Shown here: piece after piece, positions 14,805 through 23,584 of the stretch
Position numbering within the stretch: the first letter of the stretch is position 1
How the letters are laid out: each line of letters opens with the position of its first letter
From: Clostridia bacterium
GTDB lineage: Bacteria > Bacillota > Clostridia > Christensenellales > Aristaeellaceae
Reading direction: 5' to 3'
Assembly (NCBI GenBank): GCA_017448975.1
Contig: JAFSKN010000030.1
Coordinates: forward strand, 1-48,111
DNA: 48,111 nucleotides
The notes under the pieces: model-generated
What the model saw: only the letters and a program-made list of their open reading frames with translations
What the model was told of the DNA's origin: nothing
The model's database searches: none
Translations under genes and position numbers: made by a program

Positions 14805-14829
14805 AGCCGCTTCTTCGGAGGCGGCTTTT
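14805..14829 (+). terminator. Short terminator
   Basis: AGCCGC pairs with GCGGCT around a 10-base loop and is followed by TTTT. It separates the portal relic from the promoter of the ATPase gene. Confidence 0.65.
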
Positions 14830-14865
14830 CATGATGACAACTCACTATGCGAAATCCTTCGCTTT

Positions 14866-14919
14866 AATTTCGCGAAATTGTTGCTTTATTTCGCGAAATC
14901 GGTTATAATAATTTCGCAA
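14866..14919 (+). promoter_or_regulatory. Promoter with TTTCGCGAAA operator palindromes
   Basis: A promoter TTGCTT (14881-14886), 17 bases, TATAAT (14904-14909) carries the palindrome ATTTCGCGAAAT (14888-14899) within its spacer. An identical palindrome with longer arms, AATTTCGCGAAATT, lies just upstream (14866-14879) and a half-site ATTTCGCAAT follows the -10. This is the signature of a strongly autoregulated gene; the MerR-like head of the downstream protein is an obvious candidate binder. Confidence 0.8.
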
Positions 14920-14942
14920 TCCAAGAAGCGAGGTGCGCATTT

Positions 14943-16793
14943 ATGGAGTATATGACGATATCGGAAGCGGCGAGGCAGTGGGGTTTTTCTTCCCGGCGTG
15001 TTCAGCAGCTGTGCAAGGAAGGCGCTGTTGCGGGCGCAAAAAAAGAAGGGCGATCCTGGCTGATTCCGGCGGATACGCAAATGACCGTCAGGACGAAAGC
15101 GATGAACCGCAGGCAGCTTCTTCCCCTGCCGGTCGGGATTTCCAGCTATATTGAAGCTGTGACCAAATACTATTATATCGACAAAACGCTGCTGATCAGG
15201 GACTTGCTCGATTCCCTGCCCAAGGTATCGCTGTTTACAAGGCCGCGACGCTTTGGCAAAACGCTGAACATGGATATGCTGCGCGTTTTCTTTGAACGAA
15301 CGAAAGCGGATACATCCCAATATTTCAAAGAAAAAGCCATCTGGAAATGCGATGATTACTACCAACGCTTTCAAGGGCAATACCCCGTCATCTATCTCTC
15401 GTTCAAGGACGTCAAATATACGACCTGGGAAAACGCCCTCAAAGACATCGCCGCCAATATTCGCGGCGAATATGCCCGCCATCAGGAGCTGGCGGAAAGC
15501 ACTGCCTGCAATACGGTGGAACTGCAAACTTACCAGACAATCGTCACAGGGCAGGCCGATGAAGTCATTCTTTCCCGTTCGTTGGCTGTCCTCTCCGCCA
15601 TGCTTCATAAACACTACGGCATGGAGACCGTGATTATCATTGATGAATACGATACGCCCATCCAGCAGGGTTATACCTGCGGATACTATGATCAGGTGAT
15701 CGGGTTTATCCGAAATCTGTTTTCAGGAGCCTTCAAGGATAATGCGGATCTGGCGTATGGATTCATGACCGGTATCCTGCGGGTAGCAAAGGAAAGCATT
15801 TTCAGCGGCATGAACAACCTGAAGGTCAATACGATCCTGGACGACCGCTACAGCAGCTACTTCGGATTTACGAAAGAAGAAGTTGTCCAAATGCTGGCGT
15901 ATTACGGCAGAGAAGAAAAGCTTGCCGAAGTTTGCGAATGGTATGACGGTTACCAGTTTGGGCAATCAGAGATATTCAATCCCTGGTCGGTCATCAATTA
16001 TGTGGACGACAGCTGCCATCCGAAAGCCTTCTGGCAGTCCACCGGCAGCAATGAAATCATCGGAGAGATCATTGCGCAGGCATCCCCCGCCATCATGGAA
16101 AACCTTCGTCTGCTGATGCAGGGAACACATGTTACGACGTATGTGGATACTGGCGTAATCTATCCGGAAGTCAAAAAGAATCCGTCCAGCATCTACAGTT
16201 TTCTGCTCGTCGCGGGCTATCTTCGCTGCACGGAAATTATCCCGCAGGATGACGGCAATTTCATGTGCCGGGTTTCCATCCCAAACAAGGAAATCTCTTT
16301 CGTATTTTCCAAAGAAATTATTTCCAGGCTGAATACTGTCAGCGCGGAATCCACGGCAGCGGCCATTCAGCAGGCGATCTTCGAGAAAAACACGGATCAA
16401 CTGCGGCAAAGCATAGCGTCCTACCTGACGGAGTCCATCAGCGTCTATGATACGAGCAGTGAAGCATTCTATCAGGGATTGATGATCGGCCTGTGCGCCA
16501 TCCTCAATCACCGGTATGCTGTCCGCTCCAATCGAGAAGCCGGGCTGGGCCGTTTTGATATTCAGCTAGCGCCCATGGATCGGCAGTTGCCAGGCTTCCT
16601 CTTTGAATTAAAAGCGTCAAAGAAAGAAGCCGAGGGGCTGGATGCTCTGGCTGCAAAGGCGCTTGAGCAAATCAAAGAAAAACAGTATATCACAGAAATG
16701 AAAGCAGCGGGAATCAAAGAAATCGTCTTGATTGGCATTGCTTTCCGGGGAAAAGAAGTCGCGCTGATCAGCGAAACCTGTGATGAATGCTGA
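14943..16793 (+). CDS. AAA-ATPase-like / PD-(D/E)XK nuclease protein with N-terminal MerR-like HTH
   Basis: The 616-residue protein joins three parts. Residues 1-50 (MTISEAARQWGFSSRRVQQLCKEG...WLIPAD) form a MerR/excisionase-type winged helix. Residues about 60-340 match the AAA-ATPase_like family, with a P-loop RPRRFGKT and Walker B VIIIDEYDTP. The C-terminus (GRFDIQL...GFLFELKASKK) is the PD-(D/E)XK nuclease of the DUF1703 type. Such proteins are widespread in gut bacteria and are suspected to act in genome conflict; the activity is not established. The HTH head is unusual and fits autoregulation through the palindromes in its promoter. Confidence 0.85.
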   Translation: MEYMTISEAARQWGFSSRRVQQLCKEGAVAGAKKEGRSWLIPADTQMTVRTKAMNRRQLLPLPVGISSYIEAVTKYYYIDKTLLIRDLLDSLPKVSLFTRPRRFGKTLNMDMLRVFFERTKADTSQYFKEKAIWKCDDYYQRFQGQYPVIYLSFKDVKYTTWENALKDIAANIRGEYARHQELAESTACNTVELQTYQTIVTGQADEVILSRSLAVLSAMLHKHYGMETVIIIDEYDTPIQQGYTCGYYDQVIGFIRNLFSGAFKDNADLAYGFMTGILRVAKESIFSGMNNLKVNTILDDRYSSYFGFTKEEVVQMLAYYGREEKLAEVCEWYDGYQFGQSEIFNPWSVINYVDDSCHPKAFWQSTGSNEIIGEIIAQASPAIMENLRLLMQGTHVTTYVDTGVIYPEVKKNPSSIYSFLLVAGYLRCTEIIPQDDGNFMCRVSIPNKEISFVFSKEIISRLNTVSAESTAAAIQQAIFEKNTDQLRQSIASYLTESISVYDTSSEAFYQGLMIGLCAILNHRYAVRSNREAGLGRFDIQLAPMDRQLPGFLFELKASKKEAEGLDALAAKALEQIKEKQYITEMKAAGIKEIVLIGIAFRGKEVALISETCDEC

Positions 16794-16844
16794 GATTCAT
16801 TTTGTGATTAAAAAGGAATGATCTGTTTGTAATAATAATTACTC

Positions 16845-16873
16845 TTGACAGAAAGGATCATGATGCTTATAAT
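16845..16873 (+). promoter_or_regulatory. Promoter of the XRE-HsdS-HEPN gene
   Basis: TTGACA (16845-16850) and TATAAT (16868-16873) are 17 bases apart, a perfect consensus. An AT-only imperfect palindrome of AAAT/ATTT units follows (about 16876-16901) and could be an operator for the XRE domain of the product. Confidence 0.88.
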
Positions 16874-16918
16874 AAAAATAAATAAATTTATTTATTTATT
16901 TAGAAAGGGGGGAGATGT

Positions 16919-18493
16919 TTGAATGAACCATCGGATTTTGGAAAATACTTAAAAGAAAAAAGACTTAGCATTGGAATTAATCAAACTCAATTGGCAGCAT
17001 ATATCAACAAAACTGGTCAATATATTAGCAATATTGAAAAAGGCAAAAACAACGCCCCCCCCCCGATAAAATGGTGTACGGTTTCGCTTAGCGATGTTAT
17101 TAATCGTGGGAATCGGCTTGAAGCCAGTGTATTTGATGTTGAGGCAAAGCAAGCTTGGGAAACAATCCGAAAAGGGAAATATCCTCTTACTACTATTGGC
17201 GGACCGGATGGGATGGCAACATCTTATACATGTGCAAGGTTTAAACGAATATGGGTAGAAGAATCGGACTATCCTATTTATCAACCATCTACAATTATGG
17301 ATATTAAACCTACCCCGGATGGGTATATATCACGACTGACCGAAACAAACATTGAAGGGCTTCGTGTATCAAAAGGGCAGGTATTAATGACATGTTCAGG
17401 CACCATAGGTAAAGTTTCATATGTGTCCGATACTCTGGATCATTTGATATTTAGTCATGATCTGCTTCGGATCAACTGCAAAAAAGAACAAGATTCCGGT
17501 TATGTATATACATATTTGAAAAGCAGAATTGGTAATAAGATTCTTTTGACCAACAGCTATGGTGCGGTTATTACGCACATTGAGCCGGAACATTTAGCAA
17601 ACGTTCCTATCCCTAATGCGCCGAAATCAATCAGGGCAAAAATTCATTCTTTAGTTCTCCAATCCTTTACATTGCGCGATGAATCAAATAAACTGATTGA
17701 TGAAGCAACCAAAATATTAATGGATGAATTGCACCTTCCCCCAATAAATAAATTTGAAGTTGATGATTATAAAAAAGGGGCTTCTGTCGAAACATTCAAC
17801 GTAAAGTTAAGCAATCTGGCAGGACGAGCTGATGCATCTTATCATCTACCTATTGAGTATATAGCAAATCAGACAAATCGGTTTCGGCAATACATGATTA
17901 ATTTAATCGATTCAGAAAGCTCTGAAGGCATTTCCTATCGTGAAAGTATTGCTAAACTACATGAATCTTTGTTGGATGCCGCCATTACCTCGCAAGAGTA
18001 CAGAGGAGCAAGAACTTCCGTTTCTTTTTCGGAGGTTCCTATTAAGAATAGCAATACTCATAACAGAATAGTATATATGGGAATAATGTATGATTGCTCT
18101 TTTGCTCATGGTTTAATTACAACTAATGTGACAAATACAAAAAACAATAATATTCTATTCAATTATCAAGCGGAATACAATGAAGATGATATAAAGAGTC
18201 AATCTGATTTTCAACACTTAACAAGTGTTAGACAAGAAAAATGCTTAAACTGCTATAAAGAGCTAAACCCATACAAAATTGAAAGTGTTTTGCTGCAAGG
18301 TGAAAACTGTAAAAAAATTGGAGCGTACAGCTTTGTAAACGATTCGAGAAGAATAAGTCAAGCAATAATTACAATTCTATACTTATTGCGTTGTTGCCTT
18401 GCACACGGAGATATATCTCCGGATGAAGCAGCTAATGAGGTATATAAATATGCATATGAAATCATATGTCCACCCTTAAAAAAATTGCGATAA
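16919..18493 (+). CDS. XRE-HTH / HsdS-like target-recognition / HEPN-like fusion protein
   Basis: The 524-residue protein appears to fuse three modules. Residues 1-46 are an XRE HTH (LSIGINQTQLAAYINKTGQYISNIEKGK). After a run of ten C bases (17055-17064, coding Ala-Pro-Pro-Pro) comes a type I restriction specificity half-subunit (about 50-300): KWCTVSLSDVI...RLEASVFDVEAKQA, GGPDGM, YPIYQPST, LLTNSYGAVITHIEPEHL. The C-terminal 200 residues are not a second recognition domain; they end in ILYLLRCCLAHGDISP, an Rx4H motif as in HEPN ribonucleases. The start is TTG after GGGGAG. No methylase or HsdR gene is adjacent. The AT-rich composition marks it as recent cargo, probably a defence or toxin protein. 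Confidence 0.75.
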   Translation: MNEPSDFGKYLKEKRLSIGINQTQLAAYINKTGQYISNIEKGKNNAPPPIKWCTVSLSDVINRGNRLEASVFDVEAKQAWETIRKGKYPLTTIGGPDGMATSYTCARFKRIWVEESDYPIYQPSTIMDIKPTPDGYISRLTETNIEGLRVSKGQVLMTCSGTIGKVSYVSDTLDHLIFSHDLLRINCKKEQDSGYVYTYLKSRIGNKILLTNSYGAVITHIEPEHLANVPIPNAPKSIRAKIHSLVLQSFTLRDESNKLIDEATKILMDELHLPPINKFEVDDYKKGASVETFNVKLSNLAGRADASYHLPIEYIANQTNRFRQYMINLIDSESSEGISYRESIAKLHESLLDAAITSQEYRGARTSVSFSEVPIKNSNTHNRIVYMGIMYDCSFAHGLITTNVTNTKNNNILFNYQAEYNEDDIKSQSDFQHLTSVRQEKCLNCYKELNPYKIESVLLQGENCKKIGAYSFVNDSRRISQAIITILYLLRCCLAHGDISPDEAANEVYKYAYEIICPPLKKLR

Positions 18494-18622
18494 TAATGGA
18501 AATCCGTAATAGCTGTCAAGACAATTTCTGTTTACGATAATTGGTCGTCGGACACTCCTACTTTGATGGGCTGCCTGTAAACCCATTTAATCTGCCATAT
18601 GATCTGATTTCAATATTTCCCA

Positions 18623-18732
18623 AATTAAAGCGGCGGTAAACGTGCAAAAATGGCGTTGACAGCCGTTTTAATTATGATTATAATTTAAAGCGGCGGTGAA
18701 ATGCAAAAAATCTTCTTTGCAGCCGGTTAAAG
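18623..18732. repeat. AAAGCGGCGGT hairpin repeats, copies 2 and 3
   Basis: Copy 2 (18623-18673) pairs AATTAAAGCGGC with GCCGTTTTAATT and has an inner AACG/CGTT stem. Copy 3 (18682-18732) keeps AAAGCGGCGGTGAA and GCAAAAAA and ends GCAGCCGGTTAAAG. They lie in tandem just before the second ATPase gene, 5.6 kb from copy 1. The remaining bases 18494-18622 show no gene. Confidence 0.7.
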
Positions 18733-18750
18733 CGATCGGGGGTATAGAAA

Positions 18751-20184
18751 ATGATCGGGCGGGAAAAAGAAGTTAAGGAACTGAACAAGCTGTATGACAG
18801 AAACCGTGCGGAGCTGATAGCTGTTTACGGAAGACGCCGCGTCGGAAAAACCTACTTGATCGACGAAACCTTTGCGGGCAGGATCACTTTCCGTCACGCC
18901 GGGCTTTCCCCGGCAGATGAAGACGCGAAAGGTCTGCTTCGGGCGCAGTTGGATCATTTTTGCAATTCATTGATTCTTTTCGGCATGGAGAAAAGCAGTA
19001 AGCCGGATAACTGGCTGGATGCCTTTCTGCTGCTGGAACAATTTCTGCAAAAAAAGGACGACGGATCACGGCAGCTTGTATTTCTGGATGAATTGCCCTG
19101 GCTGGACACACCGCGGTCAGGGTTCATCCGGGCTTTTGAAGGGTTCTGGAATAACTGGGGATGCCATCGGAAGAATCTGATGGTCATCGTATGCGGCAGC
19201 GCAAATTCCTGGATGATGAACAGCCTGATCAATAATCACGGCGGCCTGTATAATCGGGTCACTTATGAAATCAAGCTCGCTCCCTTCACACTGCGGGAAT
19301 GTGAAGCGTTCTTCCAGGCAAACAATATCAGGTTTTCGAGATACGATATTGCCCAGAGCTACATGATCTTTGGCGGTATTCCGTATTATCTGGGGTATTT
19401 TGACGGCGAATATAGCCTGGCTCAGAATGTGGACAGGATGATCTTTGCCAGAAACGCAAAGCTGAAGGATGAATATGACAGGCTGTACCAATCGGTGTTT
19501 ATCAACCCGGATACGGAAAAAACCATCGTCACATTTTTGGCGACGCGCAATGCCGGCTATACCAGAAAAGAAATCGCCGAAAAGCTCGGCTTATCCGATG
19601 GAGGCAGACTGTCCAAGAATCTGAATGCGCTGATCGCCAGTGATTTTGTTGTGAAATATGTGCCCTTTGGCATGGGAAAGCGTGAGGAACACTATAAAGT
19701 CGTTGATCCCTTCTGCCTGTTCTATCTGCATTTTGCCCAGGAGATAAACGGTGGCAGCGAAGCCTTCTGGCAGGAGAACGTGACAGCCCAACCCGTTGTC
19801 ACCTGGCGGGGCTTGGCTTTTGAACATGTTTGCTTTAATCACATTCTCCAGATCAAAAAGGCGCTGGGCATTTCCGGCGTTATCACCTCTGCCTCCGCAT
19901 GGTCCAAACGGGAGGACGATCAGGAAGGAACACAAATTGATTTGCTGCTGACCCGGAATGATAACGTTCTGAATATGTGTGAAATCAAGTACTATGGCGG
20001 TAAATTCACCGTAAAAAAGGACGATTACCTGACGCTGCTCGGAAGGCAGGAAATTCTGATGGGCAAAGTAAGCCCCAAAATGACGATTCGCAGTACGCTT
20101 ATCACCACATATGGGCTGACGCAAAATGAATACAGCGGGGTATTTACCAATGTAATCACATTGGATGATTTATTCGCTGAATAG
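18751..20184 (+). CDS. Archaeal-type AAA+ ATPase with winged helix and DUF234-like nuclease domain
   Basis: The 477-residue protein begins with an archaeal-ATPase P-loop (ELIAVYGRRRVGKTYLI) and Walker B (LVFLDELPWLDT), followed by the sensor region VIVCGSANSWM. A winged helix lies near 270-310 (YTRKEIAEKLGLSDGGRLSKNLNAL). The C-terminus (GTQIDLLLTRNDNVLNMCEIKYY) is the DUF234 PD-(D/E)XK-like domain. These solitary STAND-like proteins are common on mobile elements; a role in DNA cleavage or defence is suspected, not shown. The ATG lies 20 bases after hairpin repeat copy 3. Confidence 0.88.
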   Translation: MIGREKEVKELNKLYDRNRAELIAVYGRRRVGKTYLIDETFAGRITFRHAGLSPADEDAKGLLRAQLDHFCNSLILFGMEKSSKPDNWLDAFLLLEQFLQKKDDGSRQLVFLDELPWLDTPRSGFIRAFEGFWNNWGCHRKNLMVIVCGSANSWMMNSLINNHGGLYNRVTYEIKLAPFTLRECEAFFQANNIRFSRYDIAQSYMIFGGIPYYLGYFDGEYSLAQNVDRMIFARNAKLKDEYDRLYQSVFINPDTEKTIVTFLATRNAGYTRKEIAEKLGLSDGGRLSKNLNALIASDFVVKYVPFGMGKREEHYKVVDPFCLFYLHFAQEINGGSEAFWQENVTAQPVVTWRGLAFEHVCFNHILQIKKALGISGVITSASAWSKREDDQEGTQIDLLLTRNDNVLNMCEIKYYGGKFTVKKDDYLTLLGRQEILMGKVSPKMTIRSTLITTYGLTQNEYSGVFTNVITLDDLFAE

Positions 20185-20211
20185 AATGTAATTTGAAAGG
20201 GAAGGATTTGC

Positions 20212-21207
20212 TTGAAAGAATATAAACTGATTGCCCCAGATATTGACCGCCTTCTTCTCTTTTTTGACCGCGGGCACATCAATCCATCCATCCCCTCCAA
20301 GGCGCTGGTCACGGCAATGGAACCGTTATTCTCCATGCTTTCTGATCTTGCTCCGATGGAGAACAATGAAGAAGTAAAGACGATTTGGCTGCAGATCCCC
20401 CGAGGCAGCATGGATGATTATGACCGCTATGAGGATTTATTGGAGTATGGAGAAATAAAAACAAGAGATGAATACAAAGCCCGTTGGCTCGATGATTATC
20501 CCAATGAAGTAAAATGGTATCGGCTGGTACTTGTGGAATCGCATAACAAAAACCATGAACTCAGTTTCCGCGGCGTCTCACTGGACAATAAAATGATTAT
20601 CAGTGCGGAACTGGATCGGAACGAAGGTCCCTCGTCCTCCGTATTTACTGAAGAAGCCGCAGTAGCGCTTTGCGCTCTGATAGCGAATGCTGCTGCTGTA
20701 TCTATGGGGAAAGTCAGGGAGGGAACATATAATGAGGATGTCAATGCGCATCTTCCTTACTGGTTCCGCACAGGGGTCATCAAACGAAACATATTATGGG
20801 AAAACGACCCGGCATGGAAAGAGGATGCGTTGGATGGATTGAGTGCTGAGACCGTCACCGAATTCAGAAAACTCTTGGATAGCGGTGCTAATGAGCCAGA
20901 TAAGATAGGAAGAATAACAAGTTTTACCGCCAATGATTTCTTTCGTGCATGTGCCTGTGGCTATCGTGCGCTCGATTATGATTGCGGCACGCTCTCGCCA
21001 TCTGCGCTTTATCTTCGCTACGCCGATGGCAGAGATGAAGGACTTACGGGAACAGGACACGGACTAAACGAAGGCCCGGGTATTGATTTTAATGACCCTG
21101 CCGCTTGGGATGTGTGGTTTTTCAGCCAGCGTGGTGGAGGGCATCCCTGGGAAGTGGTTCGTGGCGGAAACAGCACACATGTCGATCTTTTTGTGTGCCA
21201 TGATATC
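20212..21207 (+). pseudogene. 3'-truncated gene of unknown function
   Basis: The frame starts at a TTG after GGAAGGA and encodes about 332 residues with conserved-looking blocks (RGGGHPWEVVRGGNSTHVDLFVCHD at the end). I do not recognise the family. Convincing coding ends at GATATC (21202-21207). Beyond that, the frame runs on to 21825 only as the antisense of the sigma-like gene, so the formal 537-residue product is a chimera. The natural C-terminus seems to have been lost in a rearrangement that fused two convergent genes. Confidence 0.6.
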
Positions 21208-22011
21208 GCTGACCCGGCCGCAGCGCATGCAGATGGCATTGCGTTTTTCCAGCAGCATCTGATCCCGGAAGGACAGGCTTCGGAAAGCCTTATCGATTTT
21301 CTCCGCTTCTATGCCGTCTTCAAGAATGCTGACATAGTCCCACTCGTCCGGCAGCAGTTCTTCATAAGGTTCTTCCTCATCGTCCTCTTCATTGAATTCC
21401 GGCAGAAGCCTGTTGCGCTGCTCCCAGGCCGCTTTCAGCTTTTCTGCCGCTGTTTCTTCCGTGCAGCCATATTTTTTCGCATAGATCCGGATAGTTGCAT
21501 TGGTGTTCCCTTTGCAGTCGTTATAGATCAGCATAATTTGCCGGGCAGACTTGTAATCATACAGGGAATCAAAGGAATAGTTTTCCTCCGTCATGCGATT
21601 GCGCAGCATGGCGTCCGTGAGGAAATGACGCATATAGGTGAGAAAAGACGCGCCACGATTTGGATCATATTCCTGAAAACGGCGGAGCACTTCCATCCGG
21701 CACGCGAGCTTCAGATCCATGAGACGGTACGGCGAATAAGGGCCGGGTTCACGGCTCAAAAAGCCATGGACACGCACATTGAAATACCACTCTTTTTCGT
21801 GGAGATAAAAGAAGATGTATTTTAGCTCCCGGGTTTCCTGCGCCAGGCGGATGTAATCGTTCACATCGCAGCCTTTGATCTTAGGCGGGGAGGGGATCAG
21901 CTGATACGCGCTTTCCGCATCCTCGATCGTCAGCATTTGCCGCTGTGCCTGGGATGCCCGCGGCATATGTCCTTCCAAATCCCAGGAATAATCCTTCAGT
22001 ATCTGTTCCAA
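21064..22011 (-). CDS. Sigma-70 region 2-like protein, 3'-truncated
   Basis: Residues about 80-150 (LMDLKLACRMEVLRRFQEYDPNRGASFLTYMRHFLTDAMLRNRM) match sigma-factor region 2 (core binding and -10 recognition); a weaker region 4-like part follows (AFRSLSFRDQMLLEKRNAICMRCGRVSD). Homology should stop at the GATATC junction (21202-21207); the last 46 codons are antisense to the truncated plus-strand gene. The start is TTG with GGAGG 5 bases upstream. It follows the DUF6076 gene with a 12-base gap in the same operon. Similar sigma-like proteins occur in Clostridial plasmids; the truncated form may be inactive. Confidence 0.65.
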   Translation of the reverse strand: MEQILKDYSWDLEGHMPRASQAQRQMLTIEDAESAYQLIPSPPKIKGCDVNDYIRLAQETRELKYIFFYLHEKEWYFNVRVHGFLSREPGPYSPYRLMDLKLACRMEVLRRFQEYDPNRGASFLTYMRHFLTDAMLRNRMTEENYSFDSLYDYKSARQIMLIYNDCKGNTNATIRIYAKKYGCTEETAAEKLKAAWEQRNRLLPEFNEEDDEEEPYEELLPDEWDYVSILEDGIEAEKIDKAFRSLSFRDQMLLEKRNAICMRCGRVSDIMAHKKIDMCAVSATNHFPGMPSTTLAEKPHIPSGRVIKINTRAFV

Positions 22012-22023
22012 TGTTTCCTCCGT

Positions 22024-23145
22024 TTATGTCATCAGCCGCTGAGCTTCGGCTTTCAGCGCATTTTGCTCCATTTCTTTCAGGTAGGAGCCTTTTGCATAAT
22101 CAAGATCGGCCAAGGCACGCTGCTTTTTATCTTTTGCCAGCTTTTTCATGGCGTCAGCCAATTCTTTGCTCAATGTGCCGCGCCGCAGGCATTGGTCAAT
22201 AGTGTTCATGCGGCGGTTATAAGGAATAATCAGCGGATGATCGGCTGCCTTTTCCCGTTCATCTCGTCCGTTCATGTTCCCGATCACCCGGCACTTGCGG
22301 CCCTTGGGATCAGTGACGCAGATTTCACCGCAATACTTCGTGCGCCGGGCGTCTGTTGTCAGAAACCACCGGCCGCAGATGGCGCAGCGTTTCAGGGCAT
22401 GGCCTACGGATAAACCCTCAAAAAAGTCAGCCCGCAGCATCCCACCGAAGGAAAGAAAGTGCATGTGCTTTTGCATCTGCATATGACCATTATCCGGTGC
22501 TGGGGCTGCTGTATACTGCACGGTCACGTTCGCCATAGACATCCAGGAATCTGTGCCGTCCCCGATCAGGAAGTTCTTGGGGAAGGATTGGCTGAATTGG
22601 GTCAGGTAGGCTTCTTTCGTGCGGGGCTGATCCTCTGTATCCAGCTTTTCGGCAAAGGGAGAAATATGCGCCTGGAGCATGGTGATCGCGTCATAATAGT
22701 TGGCCATCGTCGGGGCCAGCGCCAGTAAAACCTGGGTCGGAATATACTTCTTTTTTGCTTCCTCATTCATCTTTTCGTTCTGCACGATATTGCTGAACGC
22801 CCGGATCTTTTTGAAGGCGTCCACCGTAAATGCCTGATCCAGCCGTTGATCCAATTCCGGCATGTCGAGGAAAGTGAAGGGCTCATGCTTCGCAATCAGC
22901 TTTAGCTGCGGATGGGCAGCCAGCCCGGCGCTGCTTATAGCGGTTTTATCCACTACGCCGGTATGAAACATGGTGTTGACTGCGGCAACTCGTTTACACA
23001 ACGGCAGCGCTTCTTCCAAGGATTCTTTGGGGATATTCAGCGCCATGCAGGCAATCGCTCCGGCAGGCAAAACCCGATCCCTGTATTGAACGGTATCGTC
23101 CGCATAAATCAAAGTGGTTATCTCGGCTTCTTTTTTCGTGTTCAT
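22024..23145 (-). CDS. DUF6076-type protein with a CGR-like zinc motif
   Basis: The 373-residue protein has a C-terminal cysteine cluster (RCAICGRWFLTTDARRTKYCGEIC...RKCR), suggesting a zinc-binding knuckle, followed by a charged helical tail. I associate this layout with DUF6076 proteins of gut Firmicute mobile elements; function unknown. I start at the ATG at 23145, which has GGAGAA 7 bases upstream; the open frame extends further but without support. It heads an operon with the sigma-like gene. Confidence 0.75.
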   Translation of the reverse strand: MNTKKEAEITTLIYADDTVQYRDRVLPAGAIACMALNIPKESLEEALPLCKRVAAVNTMFHTGVVDKTAISSAGLAAHPQLKLIAKHEPFTFLDMPELDQRLDQAFTVDAFKKIRAFSNIVQNEKMNEEAKKKYIPTQVLLALAPTMANYYDAITMLQAHISPFAEKLDTEDQPRTKEAYLTQFSQSFPKNFLIGDGTDSWMSMANVTVQYTAAPAPDNGHMQMQKHMHFLSFGGMLRADFFEGLSVGHALKRCAICGRWFLTTDARRTKYCGEICVTDPKGRKCRVIGNMNGRDEREKAADHPLIIPYNRRMNTIDQCLRRGTLSKELADAMKKLAKDKKQRALADLDYAKGSYLKEMEQNALKAEAQRLMT

Positions 23146-23243
23146 GTCTTTTCTCCACAATACGAATATTTGTTCCCTTTCCACCTGCATTATACAGCAT
23201 CTTTTCCAAAAAGAAAAGCCCCGTCGTGTTTTTTCTTTTTGGC

Positions 23244-23446
23244 CTTGTCGGGCGATTTTCATGTTTTTGACGAATTTCAACATAATAATAGTGAGGGAAA
23301 AACGAAAACCTGAAAAAGATGATGACAGGATGCCGCTGATCATACGTTTGTGATCGTATGCTTCATCGGTCTGTCATGTTGATCGATTCCGTCTTGTCAG
23401 CCTTTTTTCATGGTTTTTGGATTTTTCAACATAATTATAGTGAGGG
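23244..23446. repeat. Paired ~54-bp direct repeats upstream of parM (parC-like)
   Basis: Two similar units (23244-23297 and 23392-23446) share CTTGTC, TTTTCATG, TTTTTG and the block TTTCAACATAATNATAGTGAGGG. Between them is a hairpin CATACG-8-CGTATG (23341-23360). Direct repeats just upstream of an actin-type partition operon are the normal form of a parC centromere, where ParR binds. They could alternatively be promoter duplications. No gene is visible in 23146-23584. Confidence 0.65.
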
Positions 23447-23584
23447 GTGACACCCTTTCAGAGAGGAGCGGATGCCTATTGATTGTATGATTTATTGATT
23501 CTTTTGTCCCGGTTTCCCCACGCGGCAGGCGATATGGCCTGCCTATTTTATTTGCGCCGCGAAAGGCGGCAGAAAGAGGTATAA

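Noticed and set aside
21064-21201. Last 46 codons of the minus-strand sigma-like frame
   Set aside because: Antisense to the conserved GGHPWEVV-GGNSTH block of the plus-strand gene, so not a genuine C-terminus.
21202-21207. GATATC junction as proof of a cloning or assembly chimera
   Set aside because: A six-base palindrome occurs often by chance; without reads neither an artefact nor a natural deletion can be shown.
21208-21825. C-terminal 206 residues of the plus-strand frame that starts at 20212
   Set aside because: They are the antisense of the sigma-like gene and have no protein-like pattern of their own.
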